From positions 31,477-95,476 of the forward strand of contig JACCGJ010016143.1 of the NCBI GenBank assembly GCA_013407085.1: a stretch of 64,000 nt of DNA. Reading direction: 5' to 3'. Under the pieces are notes generated by a model, which saw only the letters and a list, made by a program, of their open reading frames with translations, ran no database searches and was not told the DNA's origin. This document shows, in pieces, positions 34,601-42,679 of the stretch. The first letter of the stretch is position 1, and each line of letters begins with the position of its first letter. This stretch comes from Atriophallophorus winterbourni. Its lineage: Eukaryota > Platyhelminthes > Trematoda > Plagiorchiida > Microphallidae. The position numbers and the translations under genes were made by a program.

Positions 34601-37600
34601 AAGCGGAAAAAATCGGTAACCATGGGATCACAACTGCTTGAAAGTGAAATTATAATATCTAAACCCTCTTGAAAAAGAATTTGCGTGCGTCTACTTTCTA
34701 ATCACCCACGAAGCGATCTCGATGGTACCGCGCACTTGAAAATTCACTCGATATCAATTAACATGATGGATTTGTTCAATGATTCAAAAATATCTAGTAG
34801 TTCATTCTATTTTGTATATGATGTTTAAAAAATCAAACTTCTATTAGTAATGTCCATTATTCTTTTGGCAAAATCAGCTAAGAACACCAATAGATTGTTT
34901 TCAACATCTTAATTCATCGTACATACATCTTCCCCATTTGGTCCACGAGAAATTCTTGCCAACTCTTCCTCAGTGTTTTCGACTTGTTTGTCTGTACAAG
35001 GAATCCCATCTGGTCCACGTTCCCCCGGTGGCCCACGATCACCTTTTATAAGATTGGTGTACGTGTAGGTGCCGTTTCGGCCGGGTTGGCCTACCTCTCC
35101 CGGAATCCCGGGCGAACCCTAAAGTTTAATGGCAAAGGTTAAAAATATGGAAATAGAATTATTTGGTTTTTAAAAAGGCAATACCTACTCACCCTTTCTC
35201 CAAACGGTCCACGCGAACCTGGTTCCCCTTGCGCGCCTTTGATTCCTGCATCACCCTGTTGAAATACATTTTGAATAAATTAAAATAATACAGAATGTAT
35301 TACTTTTCGTAATAAAGTAGTAAATCTAATGTTTATAACTTACAGGTTCACCAGTAGCACCGGCTTCGCCAGGTTCACCCTGGAAATAACCGTTAGGGGA
35401 TTAAGTTACGAAAAATGAAGAAAATAAAATAAGTGTTTTTGAAATTATAGAGAAATTAGCATAATATTTTTTATTAAAAAAGAGCAAATATTAAGAAGCG
35501 CGCGCTTCTACTTTACCTTTTCTCCCAGAAGCGCTTCTCGCGAATCACCTTGGAAGCCTTTAGGACCCTTCATACCATCTTTACCGGGATGTCCTGGATT
35601 TCCATGTTCACCCTGTTTACCTTTGGGTCCAATTTCACCCTAGATTAAAATTATTGTTTTAGCGAATCACATCTACCGATCAGGTTGTATTTTATTATAT
35701 AAAGTAACACTCACCAGCGCTCCAGCACATCCCGCATCACCTTTTTCGCCTTCAGATCCCTGGACTCCTGGATGACCCTAAGTGCACGAAATGTACCAAT
35801 CGATGTCAACAAACCTGGTCCCCTGGTTTTCCATCGTGTCCTGCGAATCCTATTTCACCCTGTCATAAGCCAATCGAGAATAGAAATATTTTCATTGGTT
35901 ATTGATTTCACATTTTGATTCGAGATTTTCCTACATCGAAAATTTTTAATGAAAAATTTCTATCAGCTGTATCATTGTTTCGGAATATTACAACCGGAGG
36001 CGCAACATTCAACTATAATTAATTCAGAAAACATTTTCACGTTTCCATATTTACTACCTGATTTTCGGTTGAACGGTATTCTTGAAAATGATAGGTTGGT
36101 ACCTCTATTCCCAATACATACAGAAATAGTCTTGATTAAATTGGGAAATTTTCTTGATTGTGATAATATGACACAAGGAGTTTGGATTGCAGTCCGTACA
36201 ACAAAAGTAGTTCTCAGCATCTGAACTAAGCCTTATGAAGAAAATATGAAGTTATTATGAATTTGTTCGACTTCCCCATTGACGGATGAAAGGAGAACTT
36301 ATCCTATTTACAAATTATTTCATAACCCAAACCATCCCTCACAAGGACTCTTCACGTGAACGTAATACGCAGAATTATCGGGCCCATGATTGTACGCTGG
36401 TGGTAACTATTCCTGCCTAAACTGCAGAGTGTATTTTTAACTGTTTGTTTAACTTGGAAGAGTTCACCTTCTACTGTTACTCATTCAACTAAATTGCATG
36501 AGTTTTGAGTTAAATTAGACGAGTTTTGATTGAATTTTTAGTTTCCGGACTACTTATATACTGTTTAATCTCATTGGTCAAATTGTTTTCATACTCTTAC
36601 ACTTTAGTTTCACTATCCTATTTTTATTGTTAAGCTTGTTGCTTTTTAGACCATAAAACAACTTGAGCACATTGAATACACGTTTGACGGCTAGAAATGC
36701 TATGATGTTGCCGAAAATTTTACTTGTAGTGATCATGAATCTATCCATCACCGAGTTCCAGAATTTCCAGATGCCTGCTCGATGTTTGGGTATGATTTGC
36801 TCCAGAGTAAATAGCTATATTCAGGACGGACCAGGTGAGATAAATTTGCGTATCTGTTGTCTTTACGATCAGTATCGACTTTCGCCTTCTAACTGTTGTA
36901 TATACTTTCAGATAAGGGTAAGTTTATACGAATTTCTTTAACAAACACAGAAATTTAATATCAAGAGTTCCTTACTTCCAATAAAATGAAATTCAACACG
37001 AGATTTATGATAAGAATGGATAAAATTGGAGTGCTCTAGCTGTACACTTAAGCGATTATACGTTAGGATTAATTTTTGTATAGCTTATTATATTTTCAGA
37101 ATTCATCATACATGAATTAATTTCGATATCAATTACTAGGTTCAAAGTTGAATACATGGAAAACTTTAGGATGTTAACAAAACATAATCTGATCTGATCA
37201 CCTCGAACTTTTAGATTACATACCAGAGCGCCTTTAGGTCCTCTCGGGCCAATCACTCCGGGCGATCCTTTTTCGCCCTCCACTCCTCCATAGCCTTTGG
37301 GCCCCGGTTCCCCAGATGGACCTTCCCTGCCAAATGAGCCGATTGGACCGGGTGGACCCTAACAATCGAGAAATTCATTAGTTTCTAAACCACGAGAGAA
37401 ATAGCGGTACAGAAGATACTTGTAATAAAACACATTTCAATCTCTACAGATAACTCAAATCGATAACCAAACATCAGCAATGGCGATTATATTATTTTTC
37501 AATGAACCTGCGTTGATCTCACTGTGCACTACGATTTGGAGCACTAGCGAACAGTAAGCAAATAAAATAAGCAAATAAACACATTCAGTGGACGAAAATC

Positions 37601-39517
37601 AGTCATCTTTAATCATGTGTCAGTGACTGGAGATGCAATTGGGGATAGACTATGATGAAACAAATCCGTATCACTTAATTGTGGGCTGGTGAAGGTCATG
37701 CGGTTCCGTGCAACGTTCGTGCTCTGTGGATTTATAGGCTTGCGGATCCCTCCATAAACTGCAATTACGCACAATTAAATACTTACTCGAAGTAATGTGA
37801 TGCTCACATCCACCGCACTTACACACCACCACCGGTTTCTGGCTGTTTGCCGTCATCAGGTGGAGACAGTAAGATTAGTTTCAGTGAGCCTTGAAATAAA
37901 TACTCGTTCAATAGCCCCGGAAAGCGGTTGCAGGTCGCACAACGTGTGAGCATGATTGTCGTGACAATTCGAAAAATATAGCACCACACGATTTTCCATT
38001 AAGAAAGTTTGTCGTTTTTAATTGATTAAAATAGGTTTTGGACCGATCGTGTATTCATAATGCAAAGAAATTTGAGTGCAATTGGTTGGAGCAGTTTTTG
38101 GGTAACGTTTCACTTCTGACACAGAAGCTTCTTCCGGACTATCACCCTTGGTCAGACAAAGTTTCTGTGTCAGAAGTGATATGTTACCCAAAACTGTTCT
38201 AACCGATTGAACTTAAATTTTTTGGCATTTTGTCGTTTTCAATTTATTTAAAATCATTCATATATCCGCAACTCCGCCGTGACGATTTTTCTTTCCACGT
38301 CAGTTTACAACCATGTGCGTCGGTATTTTCTGGTCCAGTGTCACCAAGATTCCGCGCTAGGTTAATCACAAAGATAATGTAATTATACGAATGGTTATCT
38401 GAAACTAAATTCTGGACGTCTGAGCGTTTCCGTGTTTTGGGGTTCAAAACCATGTTTCAATTAATGTTGTGTATCAAAAGAAGTCCGAATCATAACTTTG
38501 ACAGCCAAGCAGCCTGCGTTTAAGGTTGAAGAATAACGAAAATATGGCCCCACATGCCATATAGATCGGTCGCTGCATCCCAAATAAGGTAAGTGTGAAA
38601 GCAGACTAAATATTTCAATGTAGATAATTATCGCTACAAAATTCATTGTAGGAATTTAAAAATTAACAGAAAAACATCGCCCTTATTTCTAACAAAATAT
38701 TCAACAGTGGACTTACGGTAAACCCGGATTTTCCAACACATTTGCATTGTTCTGGAGTGCACACTGCCTTGCACTCTTCTTCGGATAATTCTTCCTGTGA
38801 AACAAGAACATAACTATAGTTCAGCATTTCTTCCCTTAAATTCCCAAGACCAATAAAATTGCTTGTGCGATTCAAGCTGTTATCTTGAAGACGTGTTTAT
38901 GTCTTTACCCAAAAGCTACCAAGGTTTATATTGATAGTGTAACTGTATCAAGTTTCTTTTCATAAAGTTATGAATAGAGTGATATTTTTTATCAAGTATA
39001 TTCTTCTGCATATGCTTTGTGAATAAATTCCCATCTTGATAAGTTGAACTTATTTTGCGAAATACTGAGTGCTTAGTTGCTGAGCTAATGAATTTTACTT
39101 TAAAAGACAAATTACGCTTCGGACATGCAATCGTTCATTCATTTATGCAACGTATTTTGTCGTGTATGGAAACCGAATCCTCAACGGCAATCAATCTTCA
39201 CAAAAAATACTAGCTGGCTCCCCATGTTCACATCTCATTTGAACAAGTATAGGTAGACTACAGCATGTACACAAGACTTTTCATAAACTGTGGCATCTTC
39301 TCGGGCAATGCTGATTAAAGTTCAAATGGGAAAACTACGGTTTTCGAAAGGAAGAACATTGATTTATGAGCATACTTAATGCTGAGATTCCCCAGCCGTA
39401 TATGTATGAGGAGTATATATTGGATATTGAAATCATTCCATGTAAAAAATATCGACTTACCGCTGAACATCTCCAGAAGAGCACAGAGATAATTATACAA
39501 AAGCATGACCTGTGCAT
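13391..39517 (-). CDS. Type IV collagen alpha chain, complete gene (gene I), alpha2(IV)-like
   Basis: Thirty-one exons with GT-AG borders and consistent phases join into about 1758 codons plus stop, the usual size of a type IV collagen chain. Order: 19-residue signal peptide (exon 1), 7S start with four Cys (exon 2), interrupted Gly-X-Y helix (exons 3-29), NC1 (end of exon 29, exons 30-31) with 12 Cys in two six-Cys halves. The chain should be secreted, trimerise through NC1 and form basement-membrane network. Compared from memory with vertebrate chains, NC1 residues such as [22 protein letters not shown] and CMK at the end favour alpha2-like over alpha1-like. Interruptions carry Cys and N-glycosylation sequons. 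Exons: 39461-39517, 38717-38794, 37224-37358, 35815-35859, 35715-35777, 35517-35639, 35344-35379, 35193-35255, 34927-35118, 33482-33535, 33342-33404, 31835-31879, 31173-31292, 29995-30208, 29659-29799, 29387-29536, 28986-29164, 28619-28816, 28325-28541, 28080-28241, 25667-25771, 23478-23618, 22908-23207, 22640-22783, 21131-21438, 19811-20051, 19434-19739, 18921-19025, 17914-18651, 15462-15748, 13391-13657. The same-strand paralogue follows downstream. Confidence 0.95.
14745..15115 (+). mobile_element. RTE-like LINE, C-terminal fragment
   Basis: Frames read [30 protein letters not shown], then, after a frame change, [20 protein letters not shown] and WKSDMNACM. This is the familiar tail of RTE-type reverse transcriptases (YGCETW, LGISWRDH, GRP-L-Y-D-K-DL). 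It is frameshifted and truncated. It lies antisense in the last intron of gene I. Confidence 0.75.
15462..15748 (-). CDS. Gene I exon 30: NC1 middle
   Basis: Continues NC1 after DLG with [18 protein letters not shown], then [18 protein letters not shown] and GFSLML. Holds five Cys of the first half and one of the second. The usual collagen IV landmarks [12 protein letters not shown] and AFHSQ are all visible. An N-E-T sequon precedes RCAVC. Enters in phase 1, leaves in phase 0. Donor GTGAGT, acceptor CTATCAG. Confidence 0.95.
17100..17285 (+). repeat. Local repeat family B, copy
   Basis: Homologous to 54630-54860: GATGTACAT-ACA, GATTAAACAGTCCGATT, GAACAATTTCTCCC, ACTCGGTCG and GTGATC-GCG in the same order. 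Lies in the intron between gene I exons 29 and 30, a 2.2-kb stretch otherwise without recognisable content. Confidence 0.7.
17914..18651 (-). CDS. Gene I exon 29: end of helix and start of NC1, 738 nt
   Basis: The largest exon. About 195 codons of acidic Gly-X-Y (breaks at [24 protein letters not shown] and GLIEGERG) end at GPKGEAG. NC1 then begins at [17 protein letters not shown] and continues through [16 protein letters not shown] to the residues MDL just before the conserved DLG. Contains an N-Y-S sequon and the first NC1 Cys. Phase 1 at both ends, donor GTAAGT. Confidence 0.95.
18921..19025 (-). CDS. Gene I exon 28: Gly-X-Y, 105 nt
   Basis: Gly-X-Y from [10 protein letters not shown] to GEPGSIG with a short break GPAEMGPPG, phase 1 at both ends. 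Donor GTAAAT, acceptor AATTCAG. Confidence 0.9.
   Translation of the reverse strand, partial: EKMAIKDQRVYLDQRKWDLLGNLAKTDTWVNLEA
19434..19739 (-). CDS. Gene I exon 27: Gly-X-Y, 306 nt
   Basis: Gly-X-Y from [10 protein letters not shown] to GEPGLHG with a break [13 protein letters not shown] holding a Cys, phase 1 at both ends. Donor GTAAGG, acceptor CTTTCACAG. Confidence 0.93.
19811..20051 (-). CDS. Gene I exon 26: Gly-X-Y, 241 nt
   Basis: Gly-X-Y from [10 protein letters not shown] to GDQGQEG with one break [12 protein letters not shown]. Enters in phase 0, leaves in phase 1. Donor GTAGAC is unusual; acceptor ATTTACAG. Confidence 0.92.
20372..20434 (-). CDS. Candidate optional exon of gene I, non-collagenous, 21 codons
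   Basis: Inside the intron between exons 25 and 26 lies a 63-nt open stretch between an acceptor (GTGCAG) and a strong donor (GTAAGT). It translates to a non-collagenous segment beginning [11 protein letters not shown] and ending SNYES. It starts and ends in phase 0 exactly as needed to sit between GLGGEK and GDIGLRG. Without it the Gly-X-Y repeat runs on perfectly, so it would be a cassette exon or a chance match. The acceptor's pyrimidine tract is weak. Confidence 0.35.
21131..21438 (-). CDS. Gene I exon 25: Gly-X-Y, 308 nt
   Basis: Gly-X-Y from [10 protein letters not shown] to GLGGEK with breaks GESVPGEIG and GLEVVGVKG. Enters in phase 1 and leaves in phase 0, which lets either exon 26 or the candidate cassette exon at 20372-20434 follow in frame. 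Donor GTGAGT, acceptor GTTTCAG. Confidence 0.93.
22640..22783 (-). CDS. Gene I exon 24: Gly-X-Y, 144 nt
   Basis: Unbroken Gly-X-Y from [10 protein letters not shown] to GDPGEQG, phase 1 at both ends. Donor GTACGT, acceptor GCAATAG. Confidence 0.93.
22908..23207 (-). CDS. Gene I exon 23: Gly-X-Y, 300 nt
   Basis: One hundred codons, phase 1 at both ends, from [10 protein letters not shown] to GEDMTGTG. Breaks at [10 protein letters not shown] and at [10 protein letters not shown], the latter with a Cys. Very acidic Y positions ([15 protein letters not shown]). Donor GTGAGT, acceptor GTCATAG. Confidence 0.93.
23478..23618 (-). CDS. Gene I exon 22: Gly-X-Y, 141 nt
   Basis: Gly-X-Y from RPGDFGEPG to GLVGPEG with a break at [10 protein letters not shown], phase 1 at both ends. 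Donor GTAAGA, acceptor TACCACAG. Confidence 0.92.
25667..25771 (-). CDS. Gene I exon 21: Gly-X-Y, 105 nt
   Basis: Gly-X-Y from [10 protein letters not shown] to GPKGMKG with one break GESPDGESG, phase 1 at both ends. The preceding intron (about 2.3 kb) carries antisense CR1-like LINE copies. Donor GTATAA, acceptor ATTGCAG. Confidence 0.9.
25856..26165 (+). mobile_element. CR1-like LINE, short 3' fragment
   Basis: Open stretch from about 25860 reads [10 protein letters not shown] and [20 protein letters not shown], matching the end of the RT ORF at 26.9-27.1 kb. It ends a few bases before the second LINE begins, so two 5'-truncated copies are joined. Antisense in the intron between gene I exons 20 and 21. 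Confidence 0.8.
26166..27390 (+). mobile_element. CR1-like LINE, 5'-truncated, with RT core and 3' tail
   Basis: Starts inside the reverse transcriptase at [18 protein letters not shown]. It carries [20 protein letters not shown] and LVLFADDVK, the latter with the catalytic F-A-D-D box. One frameshift near 26535 moves into the second frame ([14 protein letters not shown] to [16 protein letters not shown], stop at 27150). The 3' tail has AATCTTG repeats (27362-27388). A shorter related tail copy follows to about 27460. It is inactive because of truncation and frameshift. Confidence 0.9.
28080..28241 (-). CDS. Gene I exon 20: Gly-X-Y, 162 nt
   Basis: Gly-X-Y from [10 protein letters not shown] to GDFGAPG with a break [10 protein letters not shown], phase 1 at both ends, donor GTACGT, acceptor TTACGTAG. 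Confidence 0.92.
28325..28541 (-). CDS. Gene I exon 19: interruptions with three glycosylation sequons
   Basis: Gly-X-Y from [10 protein letters not shown], then non-collagenous stretches holding N-I-T (GENITG), N-C-T (TRNCTVDW, also a Cys) and a second N-I-T (HENITG). Enters in phase 0, leaves in phase 1, donor GTAAGT. It is the richest cluster of potential glycosylation in the helix. Confidence 0.9.
28619..28816 (-). CDS. Gene I exon 18: Gly-X-Y with Thr/Val-rich break
   Basis: Sixty-six codons, phase 0 at both ends, from [10 protein letters not shown] to GIEGPQ, with a 13-residue Thr/Val-rich break inside (after [15 protein letters not shown]). There is no Met in the exon, so a simple start-to-stop ORF scan misses it. 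Donor GTAAGC, acceptor AATGACAG. Confidence 0.9.
28986..29164 (-). CDS. Gene I exon 17: two-Cys interruption plus Gly-X-Y
   Basis: Begins with a non-collagenous segment [13 protein letters not shown] holding a CPHC pair, followed by Gly-X-Y to GPKGEK. Enters in phase 1 and leaves in phase 0. Donor GTACGT, acceptor ACATCAG. Confidence 0.9.
29387..29536 (-). CDS. Gene I exon 16: Gly-X-Y, 150 nt
   Basis: Gly-X-Y from ATGDAGDPG to GEPGPKG, phase 1 at both ends, with one small break (GNVDIGEIG). Donor GTGAGC, acceptor TACTTTAG. Confidence 0.92.
29659..29799 (-). CDS. Gene I exon 15: Gly-X-Y, 141 nt
   Basis: Gly-X-Y from the split Gly (LKGESGRTG) to GFRGPK, phase 1 at both ends, with a one-residue deletion in GDDGYGEPG. 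Donor GTATTT, acceptor ATGTCTAG. Confidence 0.92.
29995..30208 (-). CDS. Gene I exon 14: Cys-containing interruption plus Gly-X-Y
   Basis: Starts with a non-collagenous stretch [11 protein letters not shown], then Gly-X-Y, with a second break GKRCEPG. Starts in phase 0 and ends in phase 1, leaving the first G of a Gly codon. From here to exon 17 and again later, exon joins split Gly codons. Donor GTCTGT is atypical. Confidence 0.88.
30785..30985 (-). repeat. Repeat family A copy with inverted ends (MITE-like)
   Basis: The left end, ATTTACATGCATTTCTTTCT then CACACACCCCACGG, is the near reverse complement of the right end, CGTGGGGTGTGTGAGATGG then AAATGTATGCAAAT. This gives inverted termini of about 35 bp around a 130-bp body shared with the other family A copies. 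In the intron between gene I exons 13 and 14. Confidence 0.65.
31173..31292 (-). CDS. Gene I exon 13: Gly-X-Y, 40 codons
   Basis: Thirteen triplets plus a final Gly, from [10 protein letters not shown] to GPPG, phase 0, donor GTGAGT, acceptor CTCAAAG. Gene II exon 13-equivalent (1158-1277) is also 40 codons ending on Gly. Confidence 0.92.
31613..31642. repeat. (AT)n microsatellite
   Basis: About fifteen uninterrupted AT units in the intron between gene I exons 12 and 13. Confidence 0.95.
31835..31879 (-). CDS. Gene I exon 12: Gly-X-Y, 15 codons
   Basis: Five triplets, [15 protein letters not shown], phase 0, donor GTACGT, acceptor TATCTAG. The size is matched in gene II. Confidence 0.88.
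33342..33404 (-). CDS. Gene I exon 11: Gly-X-Y, 21 codons
   Basis: Seven triplets from [10 protein letters not shown] to GIPGQE, phase 0, donor GTAATC, acceptor CTTCACAG. Confidence 0.9.
33482..33535 (-). CDS. Gene I exon 10: Gly-X-Y, 18 codons
   Basis: Six triplets from [10 protein letters not shown] to GDVGER, phase 0, donor GTAAGA, acceptor CTTTCCAG. A 54-nt exon, the same in gene II. Confidence 0.92.
34927..35118 (-). CDS. Gene I exon 9: Gly-X-Y with two interruptions
   Basis: Sixty-four codons, phase 0. Two long breaks: one ([11 protein letters not shown]) contains the N-glycosylation sequon N-G-T, the other (from GIPCTDKQ) contains a Cys and is acidic. Gene II exon 9 (62 codons) has two breaks in the same order, the second also with a Cys. 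Confidence 0.9.
35193..35255 (-). CDS. Gene I exon 8: Gly-X-Y, 21 codons
   Basis: Seven triplets from [10 protein letters not shown] to GPFGER, phase 0, donor GTGAGT, acceptor TTTCAACAG. The same size occurs in gene II. Confidence 0.92.
35344..35379 (-). CDS. Gene I exon 7: Gly-X-Y, 12 codons
   Basis: Four triplets, [12 protein letters not shown], phase 0, donor GTAAGT, acceptor TTTCCAG. A 36-nt mini-exon, conserved in size in gene II. Confidence 0.9.
35517..35639 (-). CDS. Gene I exon 6: Gly-X-Y with interruption, 41 codons
   Basis: Gly-X-Y run from [10 protein letters not shown] broken near the end by [11 protein letters not shown], phase 0. Donor GTAAAG, acceptor AATCTAG. The matching gene II exon is also 41 codons, with an imperfection at the same place (GPGMRGPP). 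Confidence 0.9.
35715..35777 (-). CDS. Gene I exon 5: Gly-X-Y, 21 codons with Cys
   Basis: Seven triplets with Cys at codon 17 (GDAGCAGAL), phase 0, donor GTGAGT. The intron to exon 4 is only 37 nt. Gene II keeps both the size and the Cys position. Confidence 0.9.
35815..35859 (-). CDS. Gene I exon 4: Gly-X-Y, 15 codons
   Basis: Five triplets, [15 protein letters not shown], phase 0. Acceptor ATGACAG; donor GTTTGT is weaker than the others. The size is matched in gene II. Confidence 0.88.
36540..36680 (+). mobile_element. CR1-like LINE 3' tail remnant
   Basis: The end GCTTGTTGCTTTTTAGACCA then TAAAACAACTTGA resembles the tails at 27350 (GCTTTTTTGACCATAAA) and 595 (GCTTTTTGGACCATTAAA). No coding part is left. 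In the intron between gene I exons 3 and 4. Confidence 0.5.
37224..37358 (-). CDS. Gene I exon 3: Gly-X-Y, 45 codons
   Basis: Fifteen uninterrupted Gly-X-Y triplets starting [10 protein letters not shown] and ending GPKGAL, phase 0 at both ends, donor GTATGT and acceptor TTGTTAG. The paralogous exon of gene II is also 135 nt. Confidence 0.92.
37795..37880 (+). repeat. Repeat family A fragment
   Basis: CACCACCGGTTT, GGCTGTTTGCCGTCATCAGG and GGAGACAGTAAGATTAG match the left half of family A. Similar short pieces lie at about 4320-4400 (minus), 11140-11200 and 25230-25320. Confidence 0.6.
38059..38229. repeat. Foldback (inverted-repeat) element
   Basis: Arms 38059-38127 and 38162-38229 are near-perfect reverse complements (for example TTTGGGTAACG...CACTTCTGACACAGAA against TTCTGTGTCAGAAGTG...GTTACCCAAA) around a 34-nt loop. 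Near-copies of TTTGTCGTTTT-AATT-ATTAAAAT flank both sides (about 38010-38033 and 38228-38252). MITE-like. It lies in the intron between gene I exons 2 and 3. Confidence 0.85.
38717..38794 (-). CDS. Gene I exon 2: 7S domain start
   Basis: Twenty-six codons, phase 0 at both ends. Begins [19 protein letters not shown], with Cys at positions 8, 12, 17 and 19, the clustered cysteines expected for 7S inter-chain disulphides. Acceptor TTTCACAG and donor GTAAG are visible. Gene II has an exon of the same size with identical Cys positions. Confidence 0.9.
39461..39517 (-). CDS. Gene I exon 1: signal peptide
   Basis: ATG at 39517 opens 19 codons, [19 protein letters not shown]: a hydrophobic core and a small residue at the end, as in a cleavable signal. 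The exon ends at a GTAAG donor in phase 0, which matches the phase of exon 2. A longer ATG frame from 39533 ends in phase 1 and would not join exon 2 in frame, so it was not chosen. Confidence 0.8.
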
Positions 39518-42368
39518 ACGAAAAAGTGAGCATGTAAATATGGAAATTAAATCAAGTTAAATTATATAGAAGCCATTAAGAATTAGCAAGATAAGTACAA
39601 GTGACTCTTTAATTAGCGGATTATTGGCAACATGATAATATTTGACGATATGAAAGATTTTCGGTCACTTTCAAATTCGAAATTCTTCTTTGTAAATTCG
39701 GGTCATCAAAGTTAATTAATTTAGGGAACGAATGGTGTTATATTCAAATATATTACTGTAGAACACATCATCTCTAAGATGACTATGATTGTTACATTTT
39801 ATCTCCATGGAGCTTGTCTACGTGGCTTCAATCTGAAGCGACGAGCATAGCGTGTGGTTGATTGTAGAGTATTCTTCCGGAAGTATGGTTAACAAAATCG
39901 TTTTAGAAATCGTGGTCAGAAAAAATCCAATCACATTAATGCACCAATATGCACAGTGAATGTGAATTGAGCATTTTAATTACTTTTCGATTCATATTGG
40001 TTGTATAAAATTGCCATATTGAAAACATCACAAGAAAATCGAAACCCATTAAAAGAAAAACATACCGACCAATTGCCTATTGCCATTTTTGCATCTAGTT
40101 TCGTCTGTATGAATCCCATTATAACTATTCATTAAAAATGTCTTGCTGCAGTCATATGTATTACCAACTCCTTTCTTAATCGAATTTTTCCAACCACTGG
40201 AACATTATCATTGTTTGAGGAATTTTAACGAAACCCATATTCGGCCGAACCCACAAAAACGTTTCAAATCTTTTACGGCTCTCTGTTCACCTTTAACATG
40301 TATGCAAATTTGTCGAACTTCTGAAACTTCATAATTGCTACGATTCGGGCGCCATTATTGTAATCAAAGTTATTTTATTTAGATTTTACAGTTTCAAATT
40401 TATCGGGAAAATTTACATAACGTGTTTGAGTTGCGAACGGAAATGCTCTACAACGCGATGAAAGCCAAGAGTCAAACCAACAATTTTTATGCGAACAGTT
40501 TATGTTACATATTACAAAAAATTATGTTTCAATGTATTTGCCGAAAAAGTAATAATCAGTTCAGGCGAAACATATAACGATTCTCAGATATAACCAGCAA
40601 ACGCAAAGCAAGTTCTAACTAATGGCATCAATTGATCAAAATAAATTATCCCTTATCTTAAAATGTGGTTGTTTGAGTAATATCCGTCTGCGCGATATTT
40701 GTAAATGACTCAGAACATAAGCAACCCGGAAATAAGCACATATGTGAAACCACGTGCCCAACATCTTGGTTTATAGTAATAGTAATCGATTAATTGTACT
40801 TTTTCATCGACCAAACGCCTATATGATTCAAAACGAGCCGCCAGTCGAATTGACCTTGCAGTGTATTTGCGTGTCCGTAAATTTGTCCAAACCAAACTAC
40901 ATCAAAGTAAACCAATACAAACTTACCACGACAATTTCTGTTCAAGCATCATGGTTTCGCGTAAGACAATTCATGAGCCTTTACTGGCACGAACAAGGCA
41001 CAATGTCTTCTATATGATTGTCGTCAATTCAATATTCGAGGATGTGCATGCAAGCTCGTGCGCTAATCACACCGAGTTTCAAATTGTCCCAGCAACCGGC
41101 ACGCGATCGATTGATGCGTGCCTCCAATCCCAATTCACCGACCGGCTTTAAAACCCGTGTCGCGCGCCGCACAATGGTTTGTGTGCCGTCCCTGGGTTGG
41201 TGTTGCCCAGATGTGTGTGCACAGATGCTACGGTGCGTGGAACAGGCATCATGGTAAATTCATTAAACCCACACGATCCGTGCGCGGATGCATTGAATGA
41301 ATAATACTTCGGTTTCTGACCTCGCTTGTATGCATGCGAGCAGCTGAGTAATTGCACTAGTCACGAGTGTGAACTTTGGACAGCAATAAGTGGCAAATCC
41401 ATGTTTCGAATCATACAAATTAGTGAATTCACCCGCATTAATGTGCGCTAGATTGTGTGGCGAAATTCGAGCCATAGGTGGCATTATTGCAACCAATATC
41501 TAGTGTATAATTACAGAATGCATATGAATTGTGTGCCGTTGTGAATCACATCGTTTTATGAAGATAATTTGTTTAACATGATTCAAAAAGCTGGTGATAT
41601 TTTTCTTCTGCTCGAGGTTGATAGAATCGCATTTTCGCCATATTAATCTCACAAGCTGTTCAAACGCAGCTAACACATTCACATTCAATGAAAACTGCAG
41701 CGAAATCTTTTTTATTCTCACAAGCACACTACTGTATCAAATGAGATGGATGCCAAATTTACGCAATTAACGTATGTTGGTTCCACAGAAGTAGTCTCAG
41801 TTTTTAGTAATATAATATAACGAATCCATAATGGATCAACCTGGCTGATGTTTCCTGCAGTTAACAGTCCAATGGAGTGGTAAGCTATTCCTATTACTCA
41901 GAAGTAATCTGTGAAAGCTGATCGATAATTCATTCATGTTCCATAACAGACCAAATATATATGATGACCTGTGCTTTACCAGAAAACAAACGGTGATATT
42001 TCTAACCACTCAACCCTTCCTGGCAATCAAAAAATAAAAAAATCCTTATTGCTATTTATTCACAATTTAATTTTCAACTTATGATAGTCCAAAAACGATA
42101 CAAACTTGTACATTTAAAGAAGTACAAGTTAGTTTCGGCTAAGCCAGAAAGAATACATTTTCTTCTGGTGAAAGTGAGATCATAGCATGCAACAGTATAA
42201 CTACGTCACTAGCAATGTAATTTTAAGTTAGATTCTACGTGTGTTTGTGTGCAATGTGAATGCGTACAACTAGCGTTGTTTTCTCAAGCCACTCTGTAAA
42301 AACAGCGTTGACTGTAAGAGGCTTAAGCATCGGTGGTTAAAATACAACATTTTCTGCTATACTCCCAG
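39518..42368. other. Upstream flank of gene I, no gene recognised
   Basis: Should hold the gene I promoter and 5' UTR. A TATA-like CTATATAAT on the minus strand lies near 39566-39574, about 50 nt before the ATG; its role is uncertain. A locally GC-richer patch at about 41050-41290 contains no convincing ORF. Nothing else is recognised. Confidence 0.4.
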
Positions 42369-42598
42369 TGATTCAACACAAGAATCAATTGTGCCATCCT
42401 CACGCAATCAGCGTGAACAGCGCGATGTCGACCGCTTGTTTTTATGCAAATACTTTCAATTAGAGACATTTTCTTCATCTTTAGAAAGAATTCGCGATTT
42501 GAAAACTAAAATACGAAGCAACACACTACGTTTTGTGACGAAGGTTCAAAATTATCCGAGAAGGAGGATTCGCGCACTAACCGAAAATAAGACAATTT
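42369..42598 (+). CDS. Possible exon A of an unrecognised plus-strand gene
   Basis: Open for 76 codons from a pyrimidine-rich acceptor (TATACTCCCAG) to a donor-like GTATAG. It is rich in Arg, Lys, Ser and Glu (QREQRDVDRLFLCKYFQLE, RIRDLKTKIRSNTLRFVTK), with a helical, protein-like look. Joining to 42680 in frame gives a short C-terminus. No family recognised and no start codon in the exon. Confidence 0.35.
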
Positions 42599-42679
42599 GT
42601 ATAGAAAATGACCAGTGACCTGGTTCTAGTATACGGTGCAACATTTTTATTCATTGTATTATAATAATTATTTTTCCAG

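Noticed and set aside
36663..36941. 92-codon plus-strand ORF in a gene I intron
   Set aside because: Begins in the tail of a LINE remnant and shows no protein family features.
1158..39517. All collagen exons as one very long gene
   Set aside because: A full NC1 with stop codon at 13391 and a new signal peptide and 7S exon at 12.2-11.6 kb separate two genes.
39462..39533. Longer start for gene I from ATG at 39533 (MLTFSYAQ)
   Set aside because: It reaches the exon 1 donor in phase 1 and would shift exon 2 out of the Cys-rich frame. The ATG at 39517 is in phase 0 and gives a typical signal peptide.
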